Positions 21,537 through 33,173 of a stretch of DNA of 64,000 nucleotides are shown here, piece by piece; the stretch's first letter is position 1; every line of letters starts with the position of its first letter. Location of the stretch: assembly GCA_023213315.1 (NCBI GenBank), contig JAKCPI010000907.1:1-64000 (forward strand), in the 5' to 3' direction. Source of the stretch: Euborellia annulipes (taxonomy: Eukaryota; Arthropoda; Insecta; Dermaptera; Anisolabididae). The notes beneath the pieces were generated by a model. The model saw only the letters and a program-made list of their open reading frames with translations, was not told the origin of the DNA and made no database searches. Both the position numbers and the translations under genes were made by a program.

Positions 21537-22642
21537 CACTGCGCGTCAATGAAAACGTAACATTTAGTTTCTTCTTAAGAAGACCTGGCCTAATCTACCT
21601 TAATGATACTCTAAGAAACATTTAATATGAAATATCTTATACATTTCTAAGTAAATTTGACACAAATACAAATCATTTTAAACAATTTAAATACAATAAA
21701 GAAAAATATGTCGATTTTCAATTTGAGGGACAAATCAACACAATCTCGATATGTTTTGCTCGATATTAATTCAAAATTTTGTTTTTATAAGAATTTCCAA
21801 TAAAATTGACAAAGAAAAACTGAAATGGAAAGATTATTTTAAAATTTTAGAAACTTTTCGACATTTTTGTCTTTGTTTTATTTAAATTTTAATTATTTAT
21901 TAAAATGAAATGGATTCAAGGGCGGATCCAGAGGTGTTTCTCGGGGGGGGGGGGTAATCTGGTGTGACTCGTCGCACAGCACCAGGGGCGTATATAGAAA
22001 TTTTTTTCGGGGGGGGGGGCCTGTTCTCAAAAATTTTTCTACGAAAAATTTTGTTTTTCGCGGAACCAAAATTTTGATTTTGCGGAACCAAAAATTTTTT
22101 CATGTGCCGTTCGCGGAACCAAAAGTTTTTCCCATCCGTAAAAATATTTTACCTTTTTTTTTTGAGAGCGAAAATTTTTTCCACCCGTCGAACCAAAAAT
22201 TTTTTCATGTGCCGTTCGCGGAACCAAACATTTTCCTGACAGTAAAAATATTTTACCTTTTTTTTAGAGAGGATTAATTTTTTCCACCCGCGGGACTTAA
22301 ATTTTTTTCATGTCCCGTTCGCGGAAAATTTCACTCTTTTGCGAAACCTGGTATTTTCGTGAGAATATAAATACAAATCAAATTTTTAAGTATTAAATTT
22401 TTAAATTTTACGTTAAAAATATTTTTTTTGCGAAAAAAAAGGTATTTTTTTCAAATCTCGGGGGGCTAATTACCCCCTTTACCCCCCCCCCTGTATCCGC
22501 CCTTGAATGGATTTGTGTTAAATTCACTTAGAAATGTATGTATTTCATATTAAATATTTAATAAAGTATCATTAAGATAGATTAGAACAGGTCTTTTTAA
22601 GAGGAAACAAAGTGTTACGTTTTTTTTTTTTGACGCTCAGTG
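21537..22642. mobile_element. TA-flanked foldback carrying a nested hAT MITE
   Basis: The ends CACTGCGCGTCAATG and TGACGCTCAGTG are flanked by TA. Arms of about 150 bp share AAAACGTAACA, AAGACCTG, TCTAATCTA-like and TTAATGATACT words. The Tc1/mariner-like target and non-coding body suggest a MITE. The family B hAT MITE at 21917-22505 is inserted near the right arm. Confidence 0.75.
21917..22505 (+). mobile_element. hAT-type MITE, family B copy 2, expanded
   Basis: The ends CAAGGGCGGATCCAGAGG and ATCCGCCCTTG are flanked by perfect 8-bp duplications AATGGATT (21909-21916, 22506-22513). It is twice the usual length because another sequence (about 21985-22330) carrying a tandem repeat of about 124 bp (ATGTGCCGTTCGCGGAACCA) is inserted within. 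Confidence 0.9.
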
Positions 22643-22644
22643 TA

Positions 22645-23277
22645 TTTGTATTTGTATAATTTTTTTCGACGATGGTCGAGGAATCGCTAAAAGTATTTGT
22701 TGTTGTCGTTGGTTTATTGATGAACAAAAGTTGAATTGAATTTTTTTTTTTAAATCAAATTTTAATTAATACTGCTGCCAAACAAAATCCATTTGTTATT
22801 TCTTTTGCCGTTGCTATTTACTATGCAAAACTTTTTAATTATCATTAACAATATATGAATGGATGGCATTCTATTCGTTTTTTATTTATTTGTTCTCATC
22901 TGACCTAATGCAGGTTTCGATAGCTTAGAAGTAAAACATTTTTCAAATTTGAGGTGTTTTTTTGTTTGTTGCTAGGCTTAACTCGAAAATTGAATTTTCG
23001 GACACTATGATTCTCCGCAGGCGATATGGTCTAAGTATCATTTAAGAATCTTTCGAAGGCAGTTTGGTCACACTTATATCCCTAGGGCCTTTGTTAAATG
23101 ACTTGTCATGCTCGAATCGATGTATTCATTGAATATATATTTGCACATGTAATAATATATATAGATCTCGAAAATTATTAATATTACATTGAATCGGTGT
23201 GTTATGAATTTATATAAACTAAGAATATTCAAAACACATTGATTCAATTAAAATATTAGTGGTGTGCGGTGGCAGCC
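22645..23277. other. No gene seen
   Basis: AT-rich unique-looking sequence with no recognised family. Confidence 0.45.
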
Positions 23278-23381
23278 AAAATTGTTTGAAGCACACTTTA
23301 CTCTTGTATCGTACTTCATAGGAAAGAGGAGAAATGGTTGCCATGGTAACAAAATATAAATATTTTCCCATGTTTAAAAAT
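23278..23381 (+). repeat. RepA copy 8 (internal fragment)
   Basis: It has the GAAGCACACTTTACTCTTGT and GGTTGCCATGGTAAC blocks. It ends at a T-rich site where copy 9 is inserted, so RepA here has jumped into RepA. Confidence 0.85.
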
Positions 23382-23384
23382 TTT

Positions 23385-24272
23385 ACTTTCTCTTACCTCT
23401 ATATATATGTTAATATATATAGAGAGAAACTATTGGATTCATGTCAAAAATTCGATGTCGAGATTTTGATGGATCTTCACGTTTTGAGGTCCCCTGAATC
23501 CAAAAAAGTGGTTTTCGCAATATAGTCTGTCTGTGTGTGTTCAATTTTAAGCATGAAGGAATTGAGCTAAGAGGTTGAAATTTTATATTTAAGTTAGGCA
23601 CCCACCTGAGACGTGAAAATAAGCCTTTTATCAAAATCAGCCAAAAAAAGTACTATTACTTTACTGATGCACTTTTTCAGTTTTTTTCGATTTTCTCAAA
23701 ATTCGCTCCAACGATTTTGTTTAAAATTCAAAAATCAATTATTTTTTGGAATGTATATTCTCATTTTGCCATTGAATTCTTCTGAAGACCACTTTACTCT
23801 TGTATTTCATAGAAAGATAAGAGAAATGGTTGCCATGGTAACAAAATATAAATATTTTCCCATGTTTAAATATTTTATTTCTTGAATTTTGTATATACCG
23901 TACAGTCGGAAACTAAATATATTGACCGTTTATTTTGAAAGTGGTGTAAGTCCATTTTTTTTTTTTTTTAATGAGATATCACATAATTTATTCTTAAATT
24001 AATGTAAATTGTGTATGTATAACTAGTGGTAAATTTTTTAAAAAATTCCCATGTTTTGTACAATTGAAAATTGGTCGGTAAATAGATTTTTTAATAAACA
24101 GATATGTTAACATTTCATTTTCTCGAAACGATAGAAAGTGGACTTACACCACTTTCAAAATAAACGTTCCATATGTCCTCACAAAAATCTGGTGTGAGAA
24201 GCACAGAACACAACTTTCGATTACCTAAGGTAAGAGAAAGTTGTGTGCTGTGCGATCAATCACACCAGATTT
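23385..24272 (+). repeat. RepA copy 9, split by a foldback
   Basis: Full-length copy interrupted at 23933-24171 just before the CGACACAAAAAATCTGG junction. The terminal hairpin is intact (24188-24272). Confidence 0.9.
23933..24171. mobile_element. Foldback MITE inside RepA
   Basis: Inverted ends GTTTATTTTGAAAGTGGTGT / ACACCACTTTCAAAATAAAC with TA at the borders. The AAGTGGTGTAAGTCC word is shared with the element at 43601-43856. Confidence 0.8.
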
Positions 24273-24893
24273 TTTTTTACAAATGTTTGATGAGTTGAAA
24301 AAAATTTGCAAATCCAATTTTTCCAAAGGATTTAATCTTCATATTGTTATTTTAAAAATTTTTCTACTCTAAAGAAGAATACTTTTTATTATTTAATAAC
24401 GAGTTGAAAGAACGTCAACAAAATTAGAAATTAAATCAATTAAACGATCGTTGTCGTGTTATCTTTCATTAGTGTCCGTCTATGACGATATTAAATAGCT
24501 CAAGAGCACACAAGGAGTAATTATTGTCTGCTAGTGGGATTCAAAGGCGTTTTTTTTAAGGAAAGAGATAAAAAATCTATAGCATTGTTATTACTCTTTT
24601 TGTTTCAAATTTGTTCTTGTCTTTTTCGGCATCAGAGGCAATAAAGACCCCGTCCTTATTTTTCTATATTGGTTAATACCTTCTTTTTGAGGTAAATTTT
24701 TTTTTTTATGAATTTTTGAAGTTGATTGATTCGGTCGTGTTTCGCTACACAAGAGTTAGAAATAAATATCATACAAAAATATAACAGTAAATTAACTTGG
24801 GAAGATTAGAAAAGGGTGATATTTTCTTTTTATGAGGAATTTCATTTTTAAATATCCCCGTTTCGGACCCAAATCGTTTCCTTTTTCTTTTTT
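24273..24893. other. No gene seen
   Basis: AT-rich spacer between two RepA copies. Confidence 0.45.
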
Positions 24894-25541
24894 ACTTTCT
24901 CTTACCTATGTATATATGTAATATATATATAGAGAGAAAGTATTGGATTCATGTCAAAAATTCGATGTCGAGATTTTGATGGATCTTCACGTTTTGAGGT
25001 CCCGTGAATCCAAAAAAGTGGTTTTCGCGACATGGTCTGTCTGTGTGTGTGTGTGTGTTCAATTTTAAGCATGAAGGAATTGAGCTATGAGGCTGAAATT
25101 TTATATTTAAGTTAAACACCCCCCGGGACCGAAAAAATAAGCTTTTAATCAAAATCGGCCAAAGAGTACTAGTACTTTACTGATGTACTTTTTCAGTTTT
25201 TTTCGATTTTCTCAAAATTCGCTCTAACGATTTTGATTAAAATTCAAAAATCAATTATTTTTTAGATGTTCTTTCAAATGTATATTCTCGTTTTGCCCTT
25301 TCAAATTGTTTGAAGCACACTTTACTCTTGTGCTTCATAGGAAAGATAGGAGAAATGGTTGCCACGGTAACAAAATATAAATATTTTCCCATACTTATAA
25401 ATTTTACACCTGAATTCAAATATTTCCGGGAACTAAATACATGTCGACACAAAAAATCTGGTGTGACAAGCACAGTACACAACTTTCGATTACCGAAGGT
25501 AAGAGAAAGTTGTGTGCTGTGCGCCAGTCACACCAGATTTT
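24894..25541 (+). repeat. RepA copy 10 (full length)
   Basis: Complete and uninterrupted, with a short TG microsatellite (about 25042-25058) and an intact terminal hairpin. Confidence 0.95.
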
Positions 25542-25578
25542 CTTTTTCACTTATAATTTGATATTTAATTGACCTGAC

Positions 25579-25613
25579 CTGATAAGGGGATGTTATATCC
25601 CCAAAACGCCGAA
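25579..25613 (+). ncRNA. Decayed hammerhead-like core
   Basis: CTGATAA-GGGGAT...ATCCCC-AAAACG keeps a perfect 6-bp stem II but has lost two invariant core Gs. A relic. Confidence 0.3.
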
Positions 25614-25978
25614 AAATTAATTTAATTTCTTCTGACTGCATTTTTACTTTCTCTTACCTATATATATATATAGAGAGAGAGAGAGAAATTCGAAATCGAA
25701 ATTATGATGGAAATACACGTTTTGAGGTCCCCTGAGTCCAAAAAAATGTTTTTTGCAAAGATTTGTCTGTGTGTCTGTGAACTCAAGAACAAAAAGAGCT
25801 AGGAGGTTGAAATTTTAAATTTAAGTTAGGTACCCCCTGAGAAGTAACACGAATCTTTTAAACAAAATCGGCCAAAAAATACTTGTACTTTACTGATTGT
25901 GTTTTTTCAGTTTTTTGAATTTTCTCAAAATTTCCTCAAACGATTTTGATTAAAATTCAAAAATCAATTATTTTTTAG

Positions 25979-26233
25979 TTTTTGCTGTTGGAGTGGAGTC
26001 AGCCAAAGTAAATAATAAAAAACAATTTTTTCTGTCGACGTTTCAAGCGCCAATCACGCTCTTCCTCGGGACAGTCTAATGTCAATTTTTACCACTATCC
26101 GTAAAAATTGACATTAGACTGTCCCGAGGAAGAGCGTGATTGGCGCTCAACGTCGACAGAAAAAATTGTTTTTTATTATTTCCTTTGGCTGACTCCACTC
26201 CAACAGCAATAATTAACCCTCACAGCCAGTACA
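25979..26233. mobile_element. Near-perfect palindrome with ribozyme-like core
   Basis: Arms of about 110 bp meet at about 26098 (TTTTTACCACTATCCGTAAAAA). They share GCTGTTGGAGTGGAGTCAGC, GCGCCAATCACGCTCTTCCT and GACAGTCTAATG. A RepA stretch (CAAAAATCAATTATTTTTTA) is roughly repeated after the element, a target duplication of about 20 bp. In the minus reading the left arm shows CTGTC-CCGAGGA...GAAACGTC-GACAG, a hammerhead layout with a perfect 5-bp stem I but one mutated core base. Confidence 0.8.
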
Positions 26234-26401
26234 AAAATAATTGTATTATTTTTTAGATCCTCTTTAAAATGTATATTCTCATTTTGACCTTGAAATCTTC
26301 TGAAGCACACTTTACTCTTGTACATAATAGGAAAAAAAAAGGAGAAATAGTTGCCATGTTTACAGAATATAAATATTTTCCCATGTTTATAAATTTTACA
26401 T

Positions 26402-26676
26402 TTTTGCCCCCGGCTTGGTCTAGTGGGTAGCGTGCCTGTCTTCTATACCGAACGTGCGGGTTTGGACCTCAGGCAGTCTGATGATTTTATTATTTGGATA
26501 CCAAATGGCTTAAATAGAAATGCCTGGACCCCCAATAGATATTATCATATATTTAACGGTTATCGTTTAGTCTTAAATGGTCTAAGTTGCCTAAAAGACT
26601 GTGTGAACGTGTGTGTGAGTGTGAGTGTTAAAGAGAAAAAGTGTGAATTAAATAAAAAAAAAAAATTTCATTTTGT
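26402..26676 (+). mobile_element. tRNA-derived SINE family 1
   Basis: The head is GGCTTGGTCTAGTGGGTAGC (A-box-like) with a B box variant GGGTTTGGACC. The body has ATGATTTTATT, AATGGCTTAAATAG and ATGCCTGGACCC, then TGTGTGAGTG and a poly-A tail. It is not a functional tRNA gene: there is no acceptor stem. Confidence 0.9.
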
Positions 26677-26885
26677 ATTCTAATATATCATATATGTTAG
26701 AAATTAAATATATGTCGACACAAAAAAATCTGGTGTGATAGCACAGAACACAACTTTCTCTGACCAAAGGTAAGAGAATTTTGTGTGCTGTGTGACCAGT
26801 CACATCAGATTTTTATAATTCCAGAAAAAAAATAACCAGAGAAATTTTTCTAAATTACGTATTATGTAGGCCTATACCAATTAAG

Positions 26886-26915
26886 TGCGCGTCTCGGGGT
26901 GCTTTTTGGGGGTTC
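26886..26915 (+). mobile_element. Family C end fragment
   Basis: TTAA followed by GTGCGCGTCTCGGGGTGCT: one terminus of the TTAA-type element, after which similarity stops. Confidence 0.6.
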
Positions 26916-26919
26916 CGCT

Positions 26920-27476
26920 TTTTTGGGTTCTTTTTTTTTTTTTTATTTTTAAAAAATGAAGGGGGGGCCCCCGGGTTTTAATATAGAAACTTTGGGACTA
27001 GGTCTAAATGGCCTCTAAAGCTGAAAAAGCCATTAAATAAAAAAAAACCGCAGGCTCTTGTTGAAAAAAATAAAGAAATTATTGTAAAACAAATAAATAT
27101 GTTAAATTGAAAGTTAATTTATAATTCTATATTAGTTTTTTCGAAGGTAAAATTTATTTATTTTAAACTGATTCATAAAAATTGTAATCAATTTCACATT
27201 TATTATTTAATTCTTAAAGATTACTGATCGCGACAGTGAAATTATATAAAAAGAAAGATAAGGGGGATCCAGCGTGTCAAAGTTCGTCTCAGTGGGCGCG
27301 GGGCCCGCCTTACATAAGTCACTAAATATGACTAGTTTAAATAAATAAGGTGGAGATCTTAAGTAATATTTCACTTTTTATTATTTATATGCTTATAAAT
27401 AATGGTGTAAATAAATCAGATAATAGGGATTTTCTTTAAAAACTGGTGGTTTTCAAAATAAGAACTTTTTTCTAAA
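26920..27476. other. Low-complexity and unrecognised sequence
   Basis: T-, A- and G-rich runs to about 27060, then AT-rich sequence. No gene recognised. Confidence 0.5.
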
Positions 27477-28110
27477 CAACACACACACACACACACATAC
27501 ATACAGTCTTTTCGGTAGCTCAGGCCATATAGGACTTTACCGATACTCGTATTTTTTATTAATATATATTGGGGGGTCCAGGCATTCTTATTTAAGCCAT
27601 TTGGTATCCAAATGGCTTAAGGTGCGCGTCTTGAAAAGCCGTTAGAAGACGAATGACTACCGAGTTACTCTAGGCCGCAAGAGATGGCATTAGTTTTTCC
27701 CATAGCGATACAAGGGATTTATTCCATTTCATTTTAAAGTTTCCAGCTAATTAATTAAGGGTTAAAATTAATTTTTTTTTAACACAATGATTACTAATTT
27801 AATTATCTATAAGATATAGAGCGAATTTTTAAAAAATATCTTTTCTTTAATGCGATTAATCTAAAAAAAAAATTTATTTTTTCAAAAATCAAAAAAAAGG
27901 GCATCTATAAGTTGTAGATATTTTAAATAGCTTTTAATTAAAAAAAAATTTCAGGTCGATAGCTTCAAAATTGCGGCCGCTGGAATCTCCCAAAATTAGC
28001 ACCCCGAGACGCGCACCTTAAATAAAATCATCGGACTGCCTGGGAACCGAACCCGCGACCTTTGATATAGAAGGCCAGTAGGCTAGCTACTACATCAAGG
28101 CCCGAGGGCA
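27477..28110 (-). mobile_element. SINE family 1 interrupted by a TTAA element
   Basis: The reversed SINE has its AC-rich tail at 27477-27500 and its tRNA-like head (ending in the complement of GCCCTCGGGCC) near 28110. The body is split exactly at a TTAA by the element at 27621-28017. Confidence 0.85.
27621..28017. mobile_element. TTAA-flanked element, family C, complete
   Basis: The ends GGTGCGCGTCTTG and CCCCGAGACGCGCACC are inverted, and TTAA occurs on both sides (27617-27620, 28018-28021). TTAA duplication is the hallmark of piggyBac-type transposition; the ends do not start with the usual CCC, so the assignment is tentative. About 397 bp, non-coding. Confidence 0.75.
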
Positions 28111-28628
28111 ACTTGTTATAAATGAATGCGAGTTGATTCTTTTGACTGGACGTGTTGTGGGTTGCCTGCCTCCAGGAGTTTAAAAAGAATAGATTCGTTG
28201 ATCTCTTTTCAAATTCTTTATTCGTTAAAAGCTTGATAGTTGTCTGACACTAACAAGATCGAGAGCGAGAATCCTCTCCAGATAGAGGGGGGCCTTTTAT
28301 AACAGTTTTCAAGACCATTATCCCCCATTCCCGTGGATACACATGCCAAGACATCCAGACGCTAAGTTTGCACTTTTCTGTGCATATGTTTTTTCGTAAA
28401 TTAATAAATTTGCATCTCAACCTGCAACTCCATAGCGAAAGTAAACAACTGTACAACAACTGATGTAGAATTTTGATTTTCGAATTTAAAATTTTGTATC
28501 TCTCTCTTTCCCTCTTTTTGGCATCACAGCAGTATCTAGCTTTAGTGTGATCCATTATTTGATTAAGCCTTCAGTCTCAGTGCTTCAAAAATAAAATTAG
28601 AATAATAATAACAGATTTATAATAATAA
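28111..28628. other. No gene supported
   Basis: A 101-codon minus open frame (28250-28555) has no recognisable domain or neighbouring splice structure. Confidence 0.4.
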
Positions 28629-29183
28629 TTGGACGATGTTATGCACGGAGGAACCAAGAGAGGATCCAGAGGTGTTTCTCGGGGGAGGGGGGTAATCCGG
28701 TGTGACTGGTCGCACAGCACACAATTTTTTTTTTTAATTTCAGTAATTTAAAGGCGCATTCTGTACTTGTTTGCCAGAATATAAATACAAATCAAATTTT
28801 TAAGTATTAATTTTTATAATTTTACATTCAAAATAAATTTTGTTTCGAAAAAAACTATTTTTTTTAAATCTCGGGGAGGGGGGGGAGTAATTACCCCCTT
28901 TACTCTCTCCCCTCTTGTATCCGCCCTTGGGAGGAACCAAGTGCCAGTAAGATCGATTCTTTCTTTATACCTCATCTTCTTCATCTTCAGGAGATAAGAG
29001 AAAAATAAGATCTACCTCTTTATTTAAATCACAACATTATTAGTCTGTCTACTTTTTTTTGTATAAAACAAGAAAAAAGTCGTTTCCATTGGTTTTATTT
29101 ACAATTGTGCAAATAAAATGCCCCCTATCTCAGATTGGGGTTAAGGGCGCTTGGTTCCTTCGCGCATAACATCGTCCATTTGT
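28629..29183. mobile_element. Foldback element carrying a hAT MITE
   Basis: Inverted ends TGGACGATGTTATGCACGGA / CGCGCATAACATCGTCCA extend through GGAACCAAG. The family B MITE sits in the left end. The interior shares TCATCTTCTTCATCTTCAGG with the exon at 19005-19105. Confidence 0.75.
28655..28929 (+). mobile_element. hAT-type MITE, family B copy 3
   Basis: Duplicated GGAGGAAC on both sides (28647-28654, 28930-28937), inverted GGATCCAG...TATCCGCCCTTG ends. It keeps the AATCTGG/CCGGTGTGACTGGTCGC hairpin arm. Confidence 0.9.
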
Positions 29184-29462
29184 AGTAGCAAATATAATAA
29201 GATTAATTTAAATAAATATAGCAACTAATTTGGGCCGGAGGGAGTATTTTTTTTTTTTGTTCATAAATATCGTTTTCTCAATAAGGGGATCACCTGAAAA
29301 TAAACATTCCAATTGAGATATAAACGTAAAATGTCACGCTTACGGTCTGAGACTAGTAATAGGTTGTCGAACAATGCCTCCTCTCTCTCTTTTGTGAAGA
29401 AAATAGTCGTCTAAAAATCGATTTCAGATTCAGACTGAATGTCTTTAATTTATTTTCTTTGT

Positions 29463-29640
29463 GATTTTGATGGAAATACACGTTTTGAGGGATCCGAGTC
29501 GCTCTTTTGTGTTTATGGAGAAAAAAATCATACGAAAGAAAAAAAGCTACGAGGCCGAATATAAGCTAGATACCATCTTGGCATGCAACACGAAGCTTTT
29601 GAATAAAATCGGCTACTAGTACTTTTAAAGTTATTTTTTA
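29463..29640 (+). repeat. RepA copy 12 (diverged fragment)
   Basis: GATTTTGATGG, ACACGTTTTGAGG, ACACGAAGCTTTTGAA and ACTAGTACTTT occur in RepA order with many substitutions and gaps. Confidence 0.75.
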
Positions 29641-29973
29641 TTTTTTATTTTATTTAATTTTTCTCTTTTTCAAATGCAGAATTTCTTGCTTATTTTATTA
29701 AATCTTCTTGAAATCGTCAGTGAACCTTGTAGGCCAACGCCCAGTTGTTTGTAGGTCTCAAGATTTTGATTAAAATTCGTTAATAAATAAAATTTTATAT
29801 TGACGTTAGGTGCCCTCCCAAGATCCGAAAAACATACTTTTAAATAAAATAGGCCAACGATTACTAATTCTTTACTGATGCACTTTTTGAGTTTTTTCCG
29901 ATTTTCTTAAAATTCGTTCTAAAGATTTTGTTTAAAATTCATAAATCAATTATTTTTTAGATACTCTTTAAAA

Positions 29974-30690
29974 CGGGGTGGGCAAAAGCCGGCCCGCGGG
30001 CGATCCGGCCCTTGCACTTTATCCGGCCCGTTGAAAAATCCTTTATGGATTTTGTTGAAATCAACAGTATTAGTGTGCGTAGAGGTGCATATAAATAATG
30101 AAATACAGTATATAAATAATAGAGAGTATTATAATTTCGAACGGCCGTAACCATATCCCTACTTATGTATGCAAGCATACTAGGTCTGTTCGATTATAAT
30201 CTTTCATTTTTCTTTAAAAATTACGGGACACTTACTCTGTACTCCTTAGGATGGGCACAAATTGTTCGCATGTCACCCAAGTAAGACAATTTATTATTCC
30301 TATTATCTATTATAATAGACCAGGCTGGTCCATTGGTGACTTTCCAAGGCTCGATTTAATTATATAATACCATTGGGCCAAGCCTCGACGAGGCTTGGCC
30401 CTGGCCACTACTCAAGGCTTGGCAAATGACAACTGATGACAACTGGCCCAAGGTTCGGCCAATTGTCAGCATTGGAAATTCCTACCAGGGTATTAACTGT
30501 CAAATTTCTTTGTCCAAATGGCTTTAAAATGATACGTATAGTGTTTTGCCAAAAAAATTTCTTGGGCAGGGAAAAAACTCCACCCAAAACATTCGGGTGT
30601 GGAAAGCGTACGCGGTATAGTCCTGCGGCCCGGGAGACATTTTGAAAATTTCATTTTGGCCCGCGCTTAAAAGTATTTGCCCACCCCCTG
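29974..30690. mobile_element. hAT-type non-autonomous element, 717 bp
   Basis: The ends CGGGGTGGGCAAAAGCCGGC and TTTGCCCACCCCCTG are flanked by perfect 8-bp duplications CTTTAAAA (29966-29973, 30691-30698). GGCCCG-rich TIRs of this kind are common in hAT elements. A 69-codon frame at 30436-30645 has no transposase features. Confidence 0.9.
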
Positions 30691-30834
30691 CTTTAAAATG
30701 TATATTCTCATTTTGCCATTGAAATCTTTTGAAGACACTTTACTCTTGTACTCCATAGGAAAGATGGGAGAAATGGTTGCCATGGTAACAAAATATATTT
30801 TCCCGTGTTTATAAATTTTACACCTTGAATTTTA

Positions 30835-30910
30835 ATAAATCGGCCGCGAAAGCGAGGGATTGGTGATCCCGAGAAATCAACGTGTGGAACGTCCCCCGGG
30901 AGCCATCGAT
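30835..30910 (+). repeat. Short dispersed repeat, tRNA-Ser-like
   Basis: GCGAAAGCGAGGGATTGGTG, GTGATCCCGAG and ACGTCCCCCGGGAGCCATCG recur at 34500-34625 (minus) and partly at 44838-44880. It may be the body of a degenerate tRNA-derived SINE. Confidence 0.45.
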
Positions 30911-31108
30911 ATTATGAATTTTAAATATATATTAATAAATAAACACCTCTAAATGAACTCTGTAGCCGAAAAGGGTTTAAAAACAAAATAATAATATATC
31001 AGCTGAAACTAAATATATCTCAATACAAAAAAATCTGCTGTGACAAGCATATATCATAATACCGAAGTGAAAGTTGTGTACTGTGCGGTCATCACACCAG
31101 ATTTTTTT

Positions 31109-31592
31109 TGTAGAAAAAATTAAGTTTGCAATGAGAAAGATATATAGACGTACTCCTAGTATATAATCCAAATTATCATAGATAAATTTTCCGTTAAATT
31201 ATTATTATTATTTTAGTCAAACTATTTTGCATATTTAAGCCGGATAATGTTTTGCGATATGTGATAATATTAATAAAGTAAAAAAACATACACAGACACA
31301 AATTCTAGAACTTCTCAACTAACAGAGGATAATCCTTACTTATTTCGACAAGTTTAGAGTTTATTTAAATGAAAATAAATTATAGAGGATCTCTATAAGT
31401 TGTTCGATCTAGTGGTTTTGCTTTATGATCTAAGGGTCAGAGTTTCGATTCACGTCCTCAACGATTTTTGACGTGACAACGTCTTACAATGCGTGTTTAA
31501 GAGCCTGGTAGGGTGGCATCTAAGAAAAAGTTGGATAAAAACACATGAAAAATTGTTCGTTTTCGGGTCGACTAACTCCTCTGTCTTAAGAG
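31109..31592. other. No gene seen
   Basis: AT-rich spacer with no recognised feature. Confidence 0.45.
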
Positions 31593-32187
31593 CAGGGCCG
31601 CAGACAGGGGGGGGGGCAGGAGGGGCTATATCCCCGGGGCCCGGGCCCTGGGGCCCCTTGCGCTCCCATCTTAAAATTCTAATAAAAAATAATTTTCATG
31701 GTTAAAATTTCAATTTAAAAAAATCATTTTCTTGAAATTTTTTTCTTCAACGGGCCCGGGCCCTTTAAGCTCAAATCTTAAAATTTCAACTAAAAAATCA
31801 TTTTCTTGAAATTTTTTTCCTCAGGGGGCTCGGGCCCTTTTAGCTCAAATCAAGTTTGATCTTTTTCACGACACAGGATAGCTAAAAACGCAGATTTCAG
31901 TGGCTAATTTTCAAAAAAATTTCCATACCCCCATATTCTCCCGGAAATCCTCTGTCCGAATCTCGATAATTTTTTGTAACTCTTTGTTTAGGAAATTTTG
32001 AAAAATTTTTAAATAACTTTATTTAAATAAATATTGTAAGCTATGTATAACTATTTCAAAAGTTGTGTCAAAAACTGTGTAAAAAATTGTTGGCATGAAA
32101 GCCACAACACCCTTTTACATACTAAAAAAAAGTTGTTTTTTTGGGGGGGCTATTGAGAGGGGGCCGTCAATTCTGTCTGCGGCCCTG
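31593..32187. mobile_element. hAT-type non-autonomous element, 595 bp
   Basis: The inverted ends CAGGGCCGCAGACAGG and CTGTCTGCGGCCCTG are flanked by perfect CTTAAGAG duplications (31585-31592, 32188-32195). Two internal blocks of AAATCATTTTCTTGAAATTT plus CGGGCCC are direct repeats. No coding capacity. Confidence 0.92.
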
Positions 32188-32195
32188 CTTAAGAG

Positions 32196-33069
32196 ATATA
32201 ATTATTTTGAATATGCTGTTAGAAAAAATGATTCTTCTTTCAAACAGACAAACGTGCGTGTGGATTGCGGAAGGGTGTACCACAGGAAGGAAATTTGGGG
32301 TCGATGGTATTGTGTATATGTTCAACAACTTATTTAATGAATTTATAAATATTTTATAAATAAAGTATTATATTACGAAAGAAATAGAATATCATTGCAA
32401 AATTAGATTTTATTTAAATCTTATTTTATTATTGATAATTTTGATTAAATATTTTTCGAGGCTTGTAAATTAGAATAAGATAATACTATTCAATTACCTC
32501 GATTCGGACTTTACTAATCATAGATTGGCTGCAACAAAAACATATTTATTACAGTCTTATTAAATATAGACTATAATATAACTTTAATATTATTTACTTT
32601 TATTTAGTTAGAGGCGAAAAAACAAGTGTTTTTAACTGTATAAGTTTTTTTATTTCATTACTCATCTTGATTATTTCGCCTGTTCGCGCGAAGGAGTTGT
32701 AAATTTGTACAACTCGAAAAAGCTGTCGCGCAAAGAGAGCTTTACGCCGCTAAGTTCGCCTCCTGTGTGACGGGGATGATACAGTCTTGCCTTATACAAC
32801 ATTTCGCGCCCTTTCGCGGCGTTGAAAAACGCCAAGCGACGCGAATTTCGCGTTCTGTCTGTTTGAGCCTTTATTCCTATTATTTAATTTTACCATAGTA
32901 GATTCCGAACGGCTAATCAGACTAAATTTCAATTTGTATTTTCTAAATTCTGAAAAATCCTAAATTTCGTCGCCCGCAGACTATATTTTACGGAATAAGT
33001 CGGCCTTAATGAATAATAGTTTGGCCACAGTTTTCCTATATTGTTACTATGAAAATGTATGAACATGAT
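32196..33069. other. No gene seen
   Basis: AT-rich sequence with a less AT-rich patch at 32680-32860 rich in CGCG and GAATTTCGCG words. No coding or repeat assignment. Confidence 0.45.
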
Positions 33070-33173
33070 AACTTTGTTGAGTTTGATGGCTGTAGATATA
33101 CAATTAGAAGAAAGGGAATCCTTCTGGGAAAACAGCAGCCAGGTGAAATAAAAAAAAAACGTTCTATTCTGTC

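Larger units (their letters stand above)
25646..26814 (+). repeat. RepA copy 11, split twice
   Basis: The RepA sequence runs 25646-25978, 26234-26401 and 26677-26814. A foldback and a SINE lie between. Both insertions must be younger than this RepA copy. Confidence 0.9.
29788..31108 (+). repeat. RepA copy 13, split by a hAT element
   Basis: RepA runs from the GTTAGGTGCC block to 29973, resumes at 30691 and reaches a decayed terminal hairpin at about 31108. A second insertion (about 30838-31005) includes the fragment at 30835-30910. Confidence 0.85.

Noticed and set aside
21900..22277. Open frames with repeated FFHVPFAEP/KNFRS words
   Set aside because: Translation of a tandem repeat inside an expanded MITE, with long homopolymers.
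28250..28555. 101-codon minus-strand frame
   Set aside because: Lys/Arg-rich start, no recognisable domain, no splice context and no similar frame elsewhere.
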